Assembly (NCBI GenBank): GCA_004210455.1
Contig: SEFA01000025.1
Coordinates: forward strand, 1-64,000
Direction of reading: 5' to 3'
Source: Rubrivivax sp.
Lineage (GTDB): Bacteria > Pseudomonadota > Gammaproteobacteria > Burkholderiales > Burkholderiaceae_C
DNA length: 64,000 nucleotides
Position 1 is the first letter of the stretch; each line of letters opens with the position of its first letter. Made by a program: the position numbers and the translations under genes. Of the stretch, positions 17,033 to 26,236 are shown one piece after another. The notes under the pieces are model-generated. The model was not told the origin of the DNA. It was given only the letters and a program-made list of their open reading frames with translations, and ran no database searches.

Positions 17033-17860
17033 TCAGGCCGCGCCGTGGCAGTTCTTGAACTTCTTGCCCGAGCCGCAGTGGCAGGGATCGTTCCGGCCCA
17101 GCTTCGGCGTGTCGCGACGCACCTGCTCGACGTGATAACGCTGCTGCTCCGTCGCTTCCTGCAGGTCGACGACGGTCAGGATCAGGTCCTCGATGGCCTC
17201 GTCGATGTTCTTGAGCGGATGCTCCTTGTCGAGCAGCTCGACGATCTCCACTTCCTCCGGCGTCTCGGCCGGCAGGTGGCGGTACAGGCGCGCCAGCAGC
17301 GCGTTGATGTTGTCATCGGCCTGCTCGTGCAGGTCGGGGAAGGTCACCGCGGCGTACTCGAAGCCGCCCACCCACGGCAGCAGCGCGCGGGTGATCGGGT
17401 CTTCGGGGAGCTGCGGCGCGTCCGGATCGACGGGCTCGTCGGCGGCCACTTCGGCAGCGGCTTCAGCCGTGTCCTCGGCCTTCGTCTCGCCGGCTTCAGC
17501 GCCCTCTTCGGTGCCGTCTTCCGCAACACCTTCTTCCTCGGCATCGAGATCCAGCACCACCGGGTAGAACCAGCCCTGCTCCAGCATGCTGTGGTTCAGC
17601 GAGGCGAAGCGGCGCTCCACCAGCGACCGGATGCGGGCCAGCCAGGCGGGGTCGACGTCGTCGGGCAGCTCGCGGCCCTCGTAGTCGAAGATCGGCGGCA
17701 GCCATTCCTCGATCGGGATCAGGCGGGGCTGCACCAGCACGCCGGCCAGGTAGCCGTCCAGCATCGAGGCGTCCAGCGGCTCGAGGGGCTCGGGCGTGAT
17801 GGCGAGGAGTTCGTCGAGTTCGTCGAACTCGGCGTCGGAAAGGTCGTGGGCAATGCTCAT
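17033..17860 (-). CDS. UPF0149 family protein with C-terminal SEC-C zinc motif
   Basis: 275-residue protein. Residues 5-100 and 160-220 match the UPF0149 fold ([39 protein letters not shown]), interrupted by an acidic Glu/Ala-rich insertion at about 110-155. The C-terminus is a SEC-C motif ([17 protein letters not shown]), the Cys/His zinc-binding element also found at the end of SecA. It is the evident paralogue of the 2594-3454 product, which lacks SEC-C. Its start codon overlaps the stop of the upstream LysR gene (ATGA), so they form one operon. Molecular function is unknown. Confidence 0.88.
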   Translation of the reverse strand: MSIAHDLSDAEFDELDELLAITPEPLEPLDASMLDGYLAGVLVQPRLIPIEEWLPPIFDYEGRELPDDVDPAWLARIRSLVERRFASLNHSMLEQGWFYPVVLDLDAEEEGVAEDGTEEGAEAGETKAEDTAEAAAEVAADEPVDPDAPQLPEDPITRALLPWVGGFEYAAVTFPDLHEQADDNINALLARLYRHLPAETPEEVEIVELLDKEHPLKNIDEAIEDLILTVVDLQEATEQQRYHVEQVRRDTPKLGRNDPCHCGSGKKFKNCHGAA

Positions 17861-18843
17861 GGGGCGCGATTGTCGCCGCTGACGTCGGCCGGGGTGGGAG
17901 CGACTGCATCGGCGGACGGCGGACGCACCGCGTCGATCAGCCGTTCGCGCATCCAGCGCTGGGCGCTGCGGTCCTCGTTGCGCAGGTGCCAGAGCACGTC
18001 GACGTGCACGGGCGACAGCGGCATCGGCAGCGGACGGTAGATCAGCGCTTCCTGGTAGCCGGTGGCCGTGATGAAGGACTGCGGCAGCACCGTCAGCAGG
18101 TCGGAATGCGCCACCACCCGGCCGGCGGTGAAGAACTGGTTGACCGTCAGCGCGATCCGTCGGCTGCGCTTGAGCGCCGCCAGCGCCTCGTCGACGAAGC
18201 CGTAAGGCCGGCCCGAGAAACTCACCAGCAGGTGATGGGCCTGGCAGAAGACGTCCAGCGTCAGCTCCTGGTCGGCCAGCGGATGACCGCGCCGCATCAC
18301 GCAGACGTAGTACGAGTCGTAGAGCCGCTGCTGCCGGATCGCCGCCATGTCGCCCTGCCCTTTCAGCGCGGCGACCGCGTTCGGGAAATAACCGAGCGCG
18401 AAGTCCGCCTCGCCCTGCTCCAGCAACTGGCGCGGGTCGCGCGTCGTCAGCGGCAGCACATGGACGTTGGCCAGGGCCCGCATCTGCTCCAGCTGTTGCA
18501 TCAGCGGCGGCAGGATCAGCGCTGCCGTCGCGTCGGCCATCGCCAGACGGAAGGTGTACTCCTCGGACGTCGGCTGGTAGTCGCCGGGATCCAGGGCCAC
18601 CCGCAGCCGGGTGAGCGCCGACCGGACTTCCGGCCAGAGCCCTTCCGCCCGCGACGTCGGCTTCATCCCGAAGGCCTGGCGCACGAACAGGTCCTCGCCG
18701 AGCGCCTCGCGCAGCCGTTTCAGCGCATGGCTGACGGCCGGTTGCGTCATCGACAAGCGCTCCGCGGCGCGGGTCATGGAGCGTTCGGCCATGACGGCGT
18801 CGAACACCTTGAGCAGGTTCAGATCGAGGTTCCGGAAGCTCAT
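17857..18843 (-). CDS. LysR-family transcriptional regulator
   Basis: 328-residue LysR regulator of the NodD/LeuO-like type: [20 protein letters not shown] at the start and [20 protein letters not shown] as helix-turn-helix (residues 29-48). The effector domain contains ADFALGYFP and [13 protein letters not shown]. The ATG at 18843 is chosen because the family begins right there; the open frame upstream adds 16 unrelated residues. It is cotranscribed with the UPF0149 gene and divergent from the small basic protein gene at 19128, which is a possible target. Confidence 0.92.
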   Translation of the reverse strand: MSFRNLDLNLLKVFDAVMAERSMTRAAERLSMTQPAVSHALKRLREALGEDLFVRQAFGMKPTSRAEGLWPEVRSALTRLRVALDPGDYQPTSEEYTFRLAMADATAALILPPLMQQLEQMRALANVHVLPLTTRDPRQLLEQGEADFALGYFPNAVAALKGQGDMAAIRQQRLYDSYYVCVMRRGHPLADQELTLDVFCQAHHLLVSFSGRPYGFVDEALAALKRSRRIALTVNQFFTAGRVVAHSDLLTVLPQSFITATGYQEALIYRPLPMPLSPVHVDVLWHLRNEDRSAQRWMRERLIDAVRPPSADAVAPTPADVSGDNRAP

Positions 18844-19041
18844 CTCAGGCACTTTTCCACGGAAAACCAGCCGAATCGGCGTCCACGCCACAGTCCCGCG
18901 AGGACCCTCGGACCGGTCGTCCCGGCCTGGGCTTGCGCATTACTTGGCACTTCACGAGGGCCGCTGTGATGCGCATCACGGGCTGAACGCGATCCGCCCA
19001 ATGATATGCACAGTGTTCATACATTCAATGCCCATCTTTCA

Positions 19042-19072
19042 TTGGCGGCATGCCTAGGGCAAACCCTATAGT
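19042..19072 (+). promoter_or_regulatory. probable promoter with overlapping inverted repeat
   Basis: The region 18844-19127 becomes clearly AT-richer than its surroundings. TAGGG-CAAA-CCCTA (19055-19068) is a perfect 5-bp inverted repeat that overlaps a good -10 hexamer TATAGT (19067-19072). A weak TTGGCG at 19042 could be the -35, though spacing of 19 is long. The repeat sits where a repressor or activator could act on the 80-residue gene downstream. Confidence 0.45.
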
Positions 19073-19127
19073 TCAGTCCATCGGTTCTACAGAGCCGACC
19101 CAAACAAGCCAATCAAAGGAAATCGCC

Positions 19128-19370
19128 ATGAGCGTCGCTACCCAAACCTTCGGTCTTCCCCTGAGCCGCACGGTGCGTCGCGGCGGCACGTTCGCCACGA
19201 TCGGCGCCCGCGTCTGGGCCCGCACGATCACGAACGTCAAGGCCCGCATCGAGACCGCCAAGATGGCTCGCGCCGAGCGCGAGATCCTGGCCCTCGCCGC
19301 CCAGTACGAAGAGAGCATGCCCTCCTTCGCCGCTGAGCTGCGCGCCGCGAACGCCCGCCGCAACGGCTGA
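19128..19370 (+). CDS. small basic hypothetical protein
   Basis: 80-residue protein. The N-terminus is Arg/Thr-rich (LPLSRTVRRGGTFATIGARV), followed by a helix-forming stretch (NVKARIETAKMARAEREILALA) and an acidic-then-basic end. No enzyme motif, signal peptide or membrane helix is seen. The length and Arg-rich, helix-rich character recall the short DUF1127-type proteins of proteobacteria, but no motif confirms that. AAAGGA lies 8 bases before the ATG at 19128, and the gene has its own promoter-like region and a terminator at 19490, so it is likely expressed. Confidence 0.6.
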   Translation: MSVATQTFGLPLSRTVRRGGTFATIGARVWARTITNVKARIETAKMARAEREILALAAQYEESMPSFAAELRAANARRNG

Positions 19371-19489
19371 TCAGTTGAACGGCTGAGCAGCCGACCTGCC
19401 GGGCGCCGTGTGGGCCCGGTCGCACAGTTCGGAGACAGGTGATGTGAGCGCAGGCTCTCATTGAATGCCGCTCCAGACTGCGCAAAAGA

Positions 19490-19522
19490 AAAGCCCGCTT
19501 CGAATCGCTTCGAGCGGGCTTT
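19490..19522. terminator. bidirectional Rho-independent terminator
   Basis: AAAGCCCGCT (19490-19499) pairs with AGCGGGCTTT (19513-19522), with an inner CGAA/TTCG extension. A-rich and T-rich flanks on both sides allow it to end both the small gene from the left and pckG from the right. Confidence 0.8.
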
Positions 19523-19587
19523 GCCTTTTCTGGCTCCCCCGGACCCGCCTCTTTCGAGGCGGTCGCCGGGTGGAATCCGGGAGACGA

Positions 19588-21456
19588 TCAGGCCTGTGCC
19601 AGGCGCTGTTCGATCTTGGCCTTGGTAGCGGGCAGTTCCGCCGGCAGGCCCTGGGCCAGCTGGACGAACAGCTCGTCGTGGAGCTTCAGTTCCGTCGCCC
19701 AGTCGTCGTTCGAGATATGGGTGACGGTCTTGTACTGTTCCGGCGTGAAGGCCAGGCCTTGCCAGTTCAGGTCTTCATAACGCGGGCTGGTGCCGAAGGC
19801 GTGCTCCACACCTTGGCCCTTGCCGTCGACGCGCTCCAGCATCCACTTCAGGACGCGCATGTTCTCGCCGTAGCCGGGCCACACGAACTTGCCGTCGGCG
19901 CCCTTGCGGAACCAGTTGACGCAGAAGATCGCCGGCAGCTTGGCGCCGGACTGGGCCAGCTTGGCGCCCAGGGTCAGCCAGTGCTGGAAGTAGTCCGCCA
20001 TGTTGTAGCCCATGAAGGGCAGCATCGCGAACGGGTCCCGACGGACGACGCCCTGCTGGCCGGCGGCCGCGGCGGTGGTCTCGGAGCCCATGGTCGCGGC
20101 CATGTAGACGCCTTCGGTCCAGTCGCGGGCCTCGGTCACCAACGGCACGGTCGTCGAGCGGCGGCCGCCGAAGATGAACGCATCGATGGCCACGCCGGCG
20201 GGGTTGTCCCACTCGGCATCCAGCGCCGGGTTGTTGGTCGCGGCGACGGTGAAGCGGGCGTTCGGATGCGCGGCCTTGGCGCCGGTCTCCTTGGCGATCT
20301 CCGGGGTCCAGTCCTTGCCTTGCCAGTCGACCAGATGGGCCGGCGGGGTGTCGGTCATGCCTTCCCACCAGACGTCGCCGTCGTCGGTCAGCGCGACGTT
20401 GGTGAAGATGACGTCCTTGTCCAGGCTGGCCATGCAGTTCGGGTTGGTCTTCACGTTCGTGCCCGGGGCGACGCCGAAGTAGCCGGCTTCCGGGTTGATC
20501 GCGTAGAGGCGACCGTCCTTGCCGGGCTTGATCCAGGCGATGTCGTCGCCGATGGTGGTGACTTTCCAGCCTTCGAAGCCGGCGGGCGGGATCAGCATCG
20601 CGAAGTTGGTCTTGCCGCAGGCGCTGGGGAAGGCGGCGGCGACGTGATGCTTCTTGCCTTCGGGCGAGGTCACGCCCAGGACGAGCATGTGTTCGGCCAG
20701 CCAGCCCTGGTCGCGGCCCATGGTGGAGGCGATGCGCAGCGCGAAGCACTTCTTGCCCAGCAGCGCGTTGCCGCCGTATCCGGAGCCGTAGGACCAGATC
20801 TCGCGGGTCTCAGGGTAATGGACGATGTACTTCGTCTTGTTGCAGGGCCACTTGACGTCGGCCTGGCCGGCTTCGAGCGGCGCGCCGACGGTGTGGACGC
20901 AGGGGACGAACTCGCCGTTGTCGCCCAGCGTGTCCAGGACTGCGCGACCCATGCGGGTCATGATGCGCATGTTCACGGCGACGTAGGGGCTGTCGGACAG
21001 TTCGACGCCGATGTGGGCGATCGGGGAGCCGATCGGGCCCATCGAGAACGGCACGACATACAGCGTGCGGCCGCGCATGGCGCCGCGGAACAGGGCCTTG
21101 TCGCCTTGCTGCAGCAAGGCGCGCATCTCGGCCGGTTCCATCCAGTTGTTGGTCGGGCCGGCGTCGAGCTTGTTCTTCGTGCAGATGAAGGTCCGGTCCT
21201 CGACGCGGGCGACGTCGGTCGGATCGCTCCAGGCGAGGAAGCTGCCGGGACGCTTGGCCGGGTTCAGCTTCTGGAAGGTGCCGGCGTCGACGAGCTGCTG
21301 GCACAGGCGGTCGTACTCGGCCTGGCTGCCGTCGCACCAGTAGACGTCCTTGGCCTCGGTGAGGGCGGCGATCTCGGCGACCCAGGCGACGAGTCGCTGG
21401 TGTTTGACGTAGGCCGGTACGTTCAGGCGCAAGCCTTCCATGACGGGTTGGTTCAT
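19588..21456 (-). CDS. pckG: phosphoenolpyruvate carboxykinase (GTP)
   Basis: 622-residue GTP-dependent PEPCK, full length for the family. It converts oxaloacetate plus GTP to PEP, GDP and CO2 and is the gluconeogenic entry step in the cytosol. The kinase-1a P-loop is [13 protein letters not shown], kinase-2 is GDDIAWI, the substrate-binding Arg region is near [19 protein letters not shown], and NNPAL and GGRRS sit in the C-terminal half. The ATG at 21456 is preferred; a TTG four codons earlier is possible. The gene is single, flanked by a bidirectional terminator downstream and a 15-bp inverted repeat 34 bases upstream. Confidence 0.97.
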   Translation of the reverse strand: MNQPVMEGLRLNVPAYVKHQRLVAWVAEIAALTEAKDVYWCDGSQAEYDRLCQQLVDAGTFQKLNPAKRPGSFLAWSDPTDVARVEDRTFICTKNKLDAGPTNNWMEPAEMRALLQQGDKALFRGAMRGRTLYVVPFSMGPIGSPIAHIGVELSDSPYVAVNMRIMTRMGRAVLDTLGDNGEFVPCVHTVGAPLEAGQADVKWPCNKTKYIVHYPETREIWSYGSGYGGNALLGKKCFALRIASTMGRDQGWLAEHMLVLGVTSPEGKKHHVAAAFPSACGKTNFAMLIPPAGFEGWKVTTIGDDIAWIKPGKDGRLYAINPEAGYFGVAPGTNVKTNPNCMASLDKDVIFTNVALTDDGDVWWEGMTDTPPAHLVDWQGKDWTPEIAKETGAKAAHPNARFTVAATNNPALDAEWDNPAGVAIDAFIFGGRRSTTVPLVTEARDWTEGVYMAATMGSETTAAAAGQQGVVRRDPFAMLPFMGYNMADYFQHWLTLGAKLAQSGAKLPAIFCVNWFRKGADGKFVWPGYGENMRVLKWMLERVDGKGQGVEHAFGTSPRYEDLNWQGLAFTPEQYKTVTHISNDDWATELKLHDELFVQLAQGLPAELPATKAKIEQRLAQA

Positions 21457-21489
21457 GACGGTTTCCAATTTGAGGATATGAAAAGCGGA

Positions 21490-21560
21490 ATTGGGTCAGC
21501 TCCGTTCCGGTGGCTCCCGACCCCGTTTTTCAGAGGAGGAGACCGCGGAGCTGACCCAAT
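21490..21560. repeat. 71-bp inverted-repeat element, REP/MITE-like
   Basis: ATTGGGTCAGCTCCG at 21490-21504 is perfectly inverted at 21546-21560, enclosing 41 bases. It could form a long hairpin in the pckG 5' region. The GGGTCAG core at the tips resembles REP-type palindromes mobilised by RAYT transposases in other proteobacteria; no transposase is in the window. The rest of the gap 21457-21769 holds the downstream promoter and operator of the AbiE-like pair and otherwise nothing coding. Confidence 0.6.
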
Positions 21561-21714
21561 GCCGCGCCTCAGCGTGGTGCTTCGCCGAACACTGGTTCCA
21601 ATGTAATCACGCCGTAACTCCAACGCCTGTCGGGGTTATGCGTTTTGGGAATGGATTGATGCGCAGCTGGGAGCAACGCTTCATCGTCTCCGTGCCAATA
21701 TCATGGACATGTTA

Positions 21715-21752
21715 GATATCGCGGCCACTTTACATACAATGGCCGCGTTATC
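21715..21752 (+). promoter_or_regulatory. candidate autoregulatory operator/promoter of the AbiE-like pair
   Basis: GATATCGCGGCCA (21715-21727) and TGGCCGCGTTATC (21740-21752) form a 13-bp inverted repeat with one mismatch. A good -10 hexamer TACAAT (21735-21740) lies between the arms. AbiEi antitoxins are known to repress their own promoters by binding inverted repeats, so this position, 18 bases before the first gene, fits. Confidence 0.6.
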
Positions 21753-21769
21753 CATTCAAACGGCCAGCC

Positions 21770-22924
21770 ATGTCCACCCTGCTACGGAAGAACCGCGGCC
21801 AAGCAGCCACTGCCGATTTATCGGCCCTTTTTGAGGCCGACGGATGGCAAGTCCAGATCGAAGCGCCCGGGCAAGATCGGGGGCCGGATCTGCGTATCAA
21901 ACGTCGCGCGCGACATCTGACCGTGGACATCAAGGCGCCTGCGGAAGGACGGACTGATCGCGCCATCCCGTTGCTCGCGCAAGCCATCCTGCAGGCCCAG
22001 ACCTATGCGAAAGCCGACGCCGGCGCACAACCGCTGGCAGTCCTCTACTTGGAAGACGCATCGGACGCGCTGATCGGCCAGGTCGGCCGCTTTGTCGACA
22101 CCTATGCGCCCGGGACCGCCGTCGGCCTCGTGACAAAGAGCGGTGTGCGCTACTTCCGCGACCCCAACCTCGAACTCGAAGCACTCAACGCGGGCCGATC
22201 CGCCTCCTCACGACGCCGCACGACTTCCGCTGGGACGCCGGTCAATCTGTTCTCGGACCTGAACCAATGGATGCTCAAGGTGCTTCTGGCGCCTGACCTG
22301 CCGCCCGAACTGATGAAGGCGCCACGGGATCAGTTCCGCACCGGCGCCGACTTTGCGCAGGCCGCTGGCGTGTCCACGATGAGCGCTTCCAGGCTGCTGC
22401 AGCAATTGCGACAGGAAGGCCACCTGGACGATTCCTCGACCACGCTCAGGCTGGTCCGCCGCGAAGAACTGCTGCGTCGATGGCAGGCAGCTTCGATGAA
22501 AAGTCCGATTCAGAGGCCTATGCGCTTCGTCCTCAAGACGTCAGTAGAGAAGCAGTTGCACCAGCTTCTGGTCGCGCACCCTGCGCAGGTCTGTCTTGGC
22601 TTGTTCTCGGCAGCCGATGCATTGCGCGTGGGCCATGTCAGCGGCGTTCCCCCACATGTGATCGTCCCCAGCCTATCGCGCCTCGACGACAAGACATGGC
22701 GCGGCCTCGTCCCCCTGGCTTCCGGCGCGCCTGATCTCATCGTGAGGGAGACGGCCGCACCACAATCGACGTTCCGCGGTGCAGTCATGCGCGACGGGGT
22801 GGCTTGTGCCGATGTCCTGCAGACGTGGTTGGACGTCGCCAGCCACCCGGCGCGCGGCGAAGAGCAAGCGGCGGTGATCTACAACCAGATCCTTCGACCT
22901 CATCTCCTTGACGGAACGCGCTGA
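21770..22924 (+). CDS. AbiEi-like (type IV) antitoxin with N-terminal nuclease-fold-like domain
   Basis: 384 residues in three parts. (1) Residues 1-140 resemble a PD-(D/E)xK nuclease fold: Glu31, Asp40 (GPDLRIK) and Asp53-x-Lys55 (TVDIKAP). (2) A winged helix at about 160-230 (FAQAAGVSTMSASRLLQQLR). (3) A C-terminal domain (about 245-384) with SGAPDLIVRETAAPQSTFRG and CADVLQTWLDVASHPARGEEQ, a pattern I associate with AbiEi-family antitoxins. Its stop abuts the next gene's ATG (TGAATG). Base composition is visibly lower in GC than flanking genes, suggesting acquisition. Whether the N-terminal domain cuts DNA is unknown; it may be an inactive DNA-binding remnant. Confidence 0.7.
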   Translation: MSTLLRKNRGQAATADLSALFEADGWQVQIEAPGQDRGPDLRIKRRARHLTVDIKAPAEGRTDRAIPLLAQAILQAQTYAKADAGAQPLAVLYLEDASDALIGQVGRFVDTYAPGTAVGLVTKSGVRYFRDPNLELEALNAGRSASSRRRTTSAGTPVNLFSDLNQWMLKVLLAPDLPPELMKAPRDQFRTGADFAQAAGVSTMSASRLLQQLRQEGHLDDSSTTLRLVRREELLRRWQAASMKSPIQRPMRFVLKTSVEKQLHQLLVAHPAQVCLGLFSAADALRVGHVSGVPPHVIVPSLSRLDDKTWRGLVPLASGAPDLIVRETAAPQSTFRGAVMRDGVACADVLQTWLDVASHPARGEEQAAVIYNQILRPHLLDGTR

Positions 22925-23764
22925 ATGAATGACTTGGTCGCATTTGCGACGCTGGTGCAGGCACTGGACCCGTGGCGCGCCCACCTGATCTTCATCGGTG
23001 GCTGGGCCCATCGCGTGCACCGCCTCGACCCGCGCGCAAATCTGCTGGACTACCAGGCGGTTTTCACCAAGGACAGCGACCTGGCATTTGCCAATCAGGC
23101 ACCGCTGGAAGGCGATATCCGGGCTGCCTTGATCGGGCGCGGTTTCAAGGAGGAGTTGGCTGGAGAGTTCCGTCCTCCGGCCGCTCACTACGCACTGGGA
23201 GACAAGGCCAGCGGCTTCTACGCGGAGTTCCTCACCCCGTTGGCAGGGAGCGGCTACAAGCGTAGCGGCGAACCCGACGCAACGATGGCCGCGGCGGGCA
23301 TCTCGGCTCAAAAGATCCGACACCTCGACATCTTGCTGGTGGATCCGTGGGTGATCGCGGTCGGGCCTGACCACGCGATTCCGCTCCCGGCGTCGGTGGA
23401 CATCCGCGTCGTCAACCCGCTGTGCTTCATGGTTCAGAAGTTCCTGATCCAGAAGGACCGCAGCGCTGGCAAGCGCGCGCAGGACCTCCTGTACATCCAC
23501 GATACGCTTCAGGCGTTCGCCAATCTGCTGCCGGAGTTCAACGCCTCGTGGCACCGGACGGTGAAGCCACAACTGGAACAATATGGCGGTCACGCCAAGC
23601 TCGTTCAAAGGGCCGCCGACGAGGCCTTCGCCATGATCGACGACACCATCCGCACCGCGGTACGCATTCCGCAGGACCGCTCGATCGATCCGGAGGAGTT
23701 CCGGCTGACGTGTCAAATCTCCTTTGAGCGGATCTTCGAGTCGCCTTTGCGCTGCCGGCCTTGA
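22925..23764 (+). CDS. nucleotidyltransferase-fold protein, probable AbiEii/GSU2403-like toxin
   Basis: 279 residues. The nucleotidyltransferase signature is FIGGWAHRVHRL (residues 23-34) followed by FTKDSDLAF (Asp50, Asp52) and a third acidic residue in FYAEFLTPL (Glu101). A helical region NPLCFMVQKFLIQKDR and GKRAQDLLYIHDTL follows, as in AbiEii-type toxins and GSU2403-like nucleotidyltransferases. Such toxins transfer nucleotides to tRNA or proteins. Direct abutment to the AbiEi-like gene indicates a toxin-antitoxin or abortive-infection pair. Ends 18 bases before the convergent histidine-kinase gene. The target molecule is not predictable. Confidence 0.7.
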   Translation: MNDLVAFATLVQALDPWRAHLIFIGGWAHRVHRLDPRANLLDYQAVFTKDSDLAFANQAPLEGDIRAALIGRGFKEELAGEFRPPAAHYALGDKASGFYAEFLTPLAGSGYKRSGEPDATMAAAGISAQKIRHLDILLVDPWVIAVGPDHAIPLPASVDIRVVNPLCFMVQKFLIQKDRSAGKRAQDLLYIHDTLQAFANLLPEFNASWHRTVKPQLEQYGGHAKLVQRAADEAFAMIDDTIRTAVRIPQDRSIDPEEFRLTCQISFERIFESPLRCRP

Positions 23765-23782
23765 CGGTATCAAACGGCGAGG

Positions 23783-26236
23783 TCAGCCGCGCTCCCCAGC
23801 CTCCCGGCACAGCTCCCACAACGCCGGCACCCACAGCGTCTGCGGGGCCGGCTTCGGCAGCTTGACGAGCCCGGCCTCTCCGGGCCAATCGCGACGCGGC
23901 GACGCGGCGCACAGCAGCGTCTTCATCGAAGGCCAGCGACCGCGCCAGTCGTGCCAGGTCTCGACCGACGGCAGCGACTCCGGCGAGGAGGCCAGTAGCA
24001 GCCCCTGCCCGGTCGCCGCCGCTTCCTCGAGCGCCTCCGGCAGTTCCTCCACCCGCTCGACCTCACGCGCGTCGAAGCCGCACTGCAGCAACCGCTCCAG
24101 CATGACCTCGCGCACCACCGCGCAGCGGTCCCACACCACCGCGACCCAGCCGTCGCCGATGCGCTCCATCCCGGCCTGCGTCTGCAAGGCCGGCCATTGG
24201 ACTTCCGCCTCGGTCGCCTCGATCAGCGGGAGTTCCGCGACGAAACTGCTGCCCCGGCCCTGCGAACTCCGCGCGCTCAACTCGCCGCCCATCGCGCGCA
24301 CCGTCTGCCTCGCGATCGCCAAGCCCAGTCCCAGACCCGGCACGTCTCCCTGACGTCGACCGCGCATGAACGGATCGAAGATCCGTTCCAGTTCCTCCGG
24401 CGCCAGCCCCGGACCTTCGTCCGTCACCGACAACACCAGTTGAGCGCCGACCGCCCGAGCCTTCAGCACGACCTCGCCCGCCTGGGCGTACTTCGCCGCA
24501 TTCGACAGGAGGTTGAGCAGCACCTGCCGGAGCCGCCGCGCATCCAGCGCCACGACCGCCGGCAGCGCGTCGTCCATGACCAGCGAGAGCCGGGTCTTGC
24601 CTGCCAACATCAGCGCCTGCGACTGCAGCGCCAGCTCGTGCAGCAGGCCGTGCAGGTAGACCGGCGCATTCAGCACCTCGAGGTCCGCCTCCGCCGTCGG
24701 CTGCCGCGCGAAACGCTGCAGTTCGTCGATCGTGTCGAGCAGCATCACCCCGCCGTGCTCCAGCGCCTGGCGGGTCGATTCGAACTCGGACCCCGGCGTC
24801 AGCCGCCGCGTGAGTTGCACCATCGAGGCCAGCGGTGCGCGCAGGTCGTGTCCGATATGTCCGAGCAGACGGCCCTTCGCCTCGTCGCTCGCCTGCGCAT
24901 GCGCGCTGGCGCGGGCCAGCTCCGCGGTGCGTTCCAGCACCGCCGCTTCCAGCGCCTGCGCATGCCGGCGGCGTTCGCGCTGCAGCAGCCGCAGCATCGT
25001 CACCAGCACCGCCGCCGCGCCCGCCGTGCCCACCATGGAAGGTGCCAGTTCGATCCAGTCGGCATACGGCAAATAACCGAGCAGGCTGAAGTACCGCGGC
25101 GCAATGCCCAGCACGACGCCGCCGATCGCGCACAGCCACACGCCCACCACCGGATCGCCGCGCCGCATCGCGCGAAAGCTCGCGATCAGGCCGATCGCCG
25201 TCAGCGCCAGGTTGGTCGGCGCCGCCATTTGCGTGGCGGTCTGGTAGTCCGCCACGATGCACGCCGCCACCGCGATCAGGCTCATCCCCACCACCGCGAC
25301 CAGCGCGCGATGCACGGCCGGCTGCGTCTCGCGCAGCCGCAGCACCGTCGCCAGCGCCATCAGCTGGAAGACCGTCGTCAGCGCGCCCGCCGTGCCCAGC
25401 GCCCGTTGCGCCCAGTCCGTCGCTTCCGGCCAGAAGCGCTGGAAGGCGGTGCCGCGCATCGCCATTTCGTAGACCATCGCGCTCGACAGGAAGGCCGCGA
25501 TCCACGCATAACCGCGGTCACGCAGCGAGATCGCCAACCCTGCCGCCAGCGCTGCCAGCGTCAACCCCACCGCAGACAGCATGCCGTCGCGCCAGACCCG
25601 CCACTGCTGTTCCTCGATCAGCGCCTCCGCCACCCAGAGCGTCGGCTCGATCGACAGCGCCCCGCGGCTCGCCGCACGCAGCCGCAACTCCCAGACCTCG
25701 CCGGGCTCGATGCGCATGGGGAAGGCGCTCTCGCGCAACGCCAGCGGCCGCTGCTCGAAGGCCAGGTCGGTGCCCGCGCGCGCCATCGTCCACGGCGTCG
25801 CGCTGCCGTCGGGCATCAAACGACGGCGATAGAGCGCCACGGACTCGATGCGCGCCGGGTCCACCATGAGGATGTAGCGGGTCGCCTCGGTCCCGTCCTG
25901 ACGCAGCGTCCAGCGCAGCCAGTAGGTGTCGCGCGTGTAGCCGGGTGACAGCGTCGCCCTGTCCGCGGGGCGCCAGCGCGCCGGGCTGTCGCGCGGCGGC
26001 TGGGCCGCGCGCTCGATCCAGAGCTGCCCCTGGTCGACCAGCCCGATGCGGGCCGGCGTCGTGCCGTGCAGGGCAATCGCCGGCTGCGGCCCCGTCCCGC
26101 TCGACACGTCTGGCACGGTCGCCGGCGGTCCAGGCAGTTCCGGCAGTTCCGGCGCTGACGGCACAGGCGCCGCTTGCGCGGCGGAGCACACGGCCGCTAT
26201 GCAGACTGCAGCGGCCCATCGGCGCCAATTGACCAT
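23783..26236 (-). CDS. membrane sensor histidine kinase (7TMR-DISM type) with degenerate receiver
   Basis: 817 residues. A Sec signal (1-22) precedes a periplasmic 7TMR-DISM extracellular-like domain (about 50-205) and seven or so helices (215-415), then a short coiled coil and HisKA with phospho-acceptor His463 (GHIGHDLRAPL). HATPase motifs are NLLSNAAKYA (N579 region), DEGPG and GLGLGLA. Residues 695-810 have receiver-like spacing: Asp703, LLLASSPESL where the phospho-acceptor Asp is replaced by Ser750/Ser751, and KLPKP with the conserved Lys. This receiver should not be phosphorylated. The stop overlaps the regulator gene upstream by one base (TGATG), so the pair is coupled. Probable control of the divergent secretion operon is inference. 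Confidence 0.9.
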   Translation of the reverse strand: MVNWRRWAAAVCIAAVCSAAQAAPVPSAPELPELPGPPATVPDVSSGTGPQPAIALHGTTPARIGLVDQGQLWIERAAQPPRDSPARWRPADRATLSPGYTRDTYWLRWTLRQDGTEATRYILMVDPARIESVALYRRRLMPDGSATPWTMARAGTDLAFEQRPLALRESAFPMRIEPGEVWELRLRAASRGALSIEPTLWVAEALIEEQQWRVWRDGMLSAVGLTLAALAAGLAISLRDRGYAWIAAFLSSAMVYEMAMRGTAFQRFWPEATDWAQRALGTAGALTTVFQLMALATVLRLRETQPAVHRALVAVVGMSLIAVAACIVADYQTATQMAAPTNLALTAIGLIASFRAMRRGDPVVGVWLCAIGGVVLGIAPRYFSLLGYLPYADWIELAPSMVGTAGAAAVLVTMLRLLQRERRRHAQALEAAVLERTAELARASAHAQASDEAKGRLLGHIGHDLRAPLASMVQLTRRLTPGSEFESTRQALEHGGVMLLDTIDELQRFARQPTAEADLEVLNAPVYLHGLLHELALQSQALMLAGKTRLSLVMDDALPAVVALDARRLRQVLLNLLSNAAKYAQAGEVVLKARAVGAQLVLSVTDEGPGLAPEELERIFDPFMRGRRQGDVPGLGLGLAIARQTVRAMGGELSARSSQGRGSSFVAELPLIEATEAEVQWPALQTQAGMERIGDGWVAVVWDRCAVVREVMLERLLQCGFDAREVERVEELPEALEEAAATGQGLLLASSPESLPSVETWHDWRGRWPSMKTLLCAASPRRDWPGEAGLVKLPKPAPQTLWVPALWELCREAGERG

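Noticed and set aside
19465-21606. 713-codon frame opposite pckG
   Set aside because: Antisense shadow; pckG is unmistakable.
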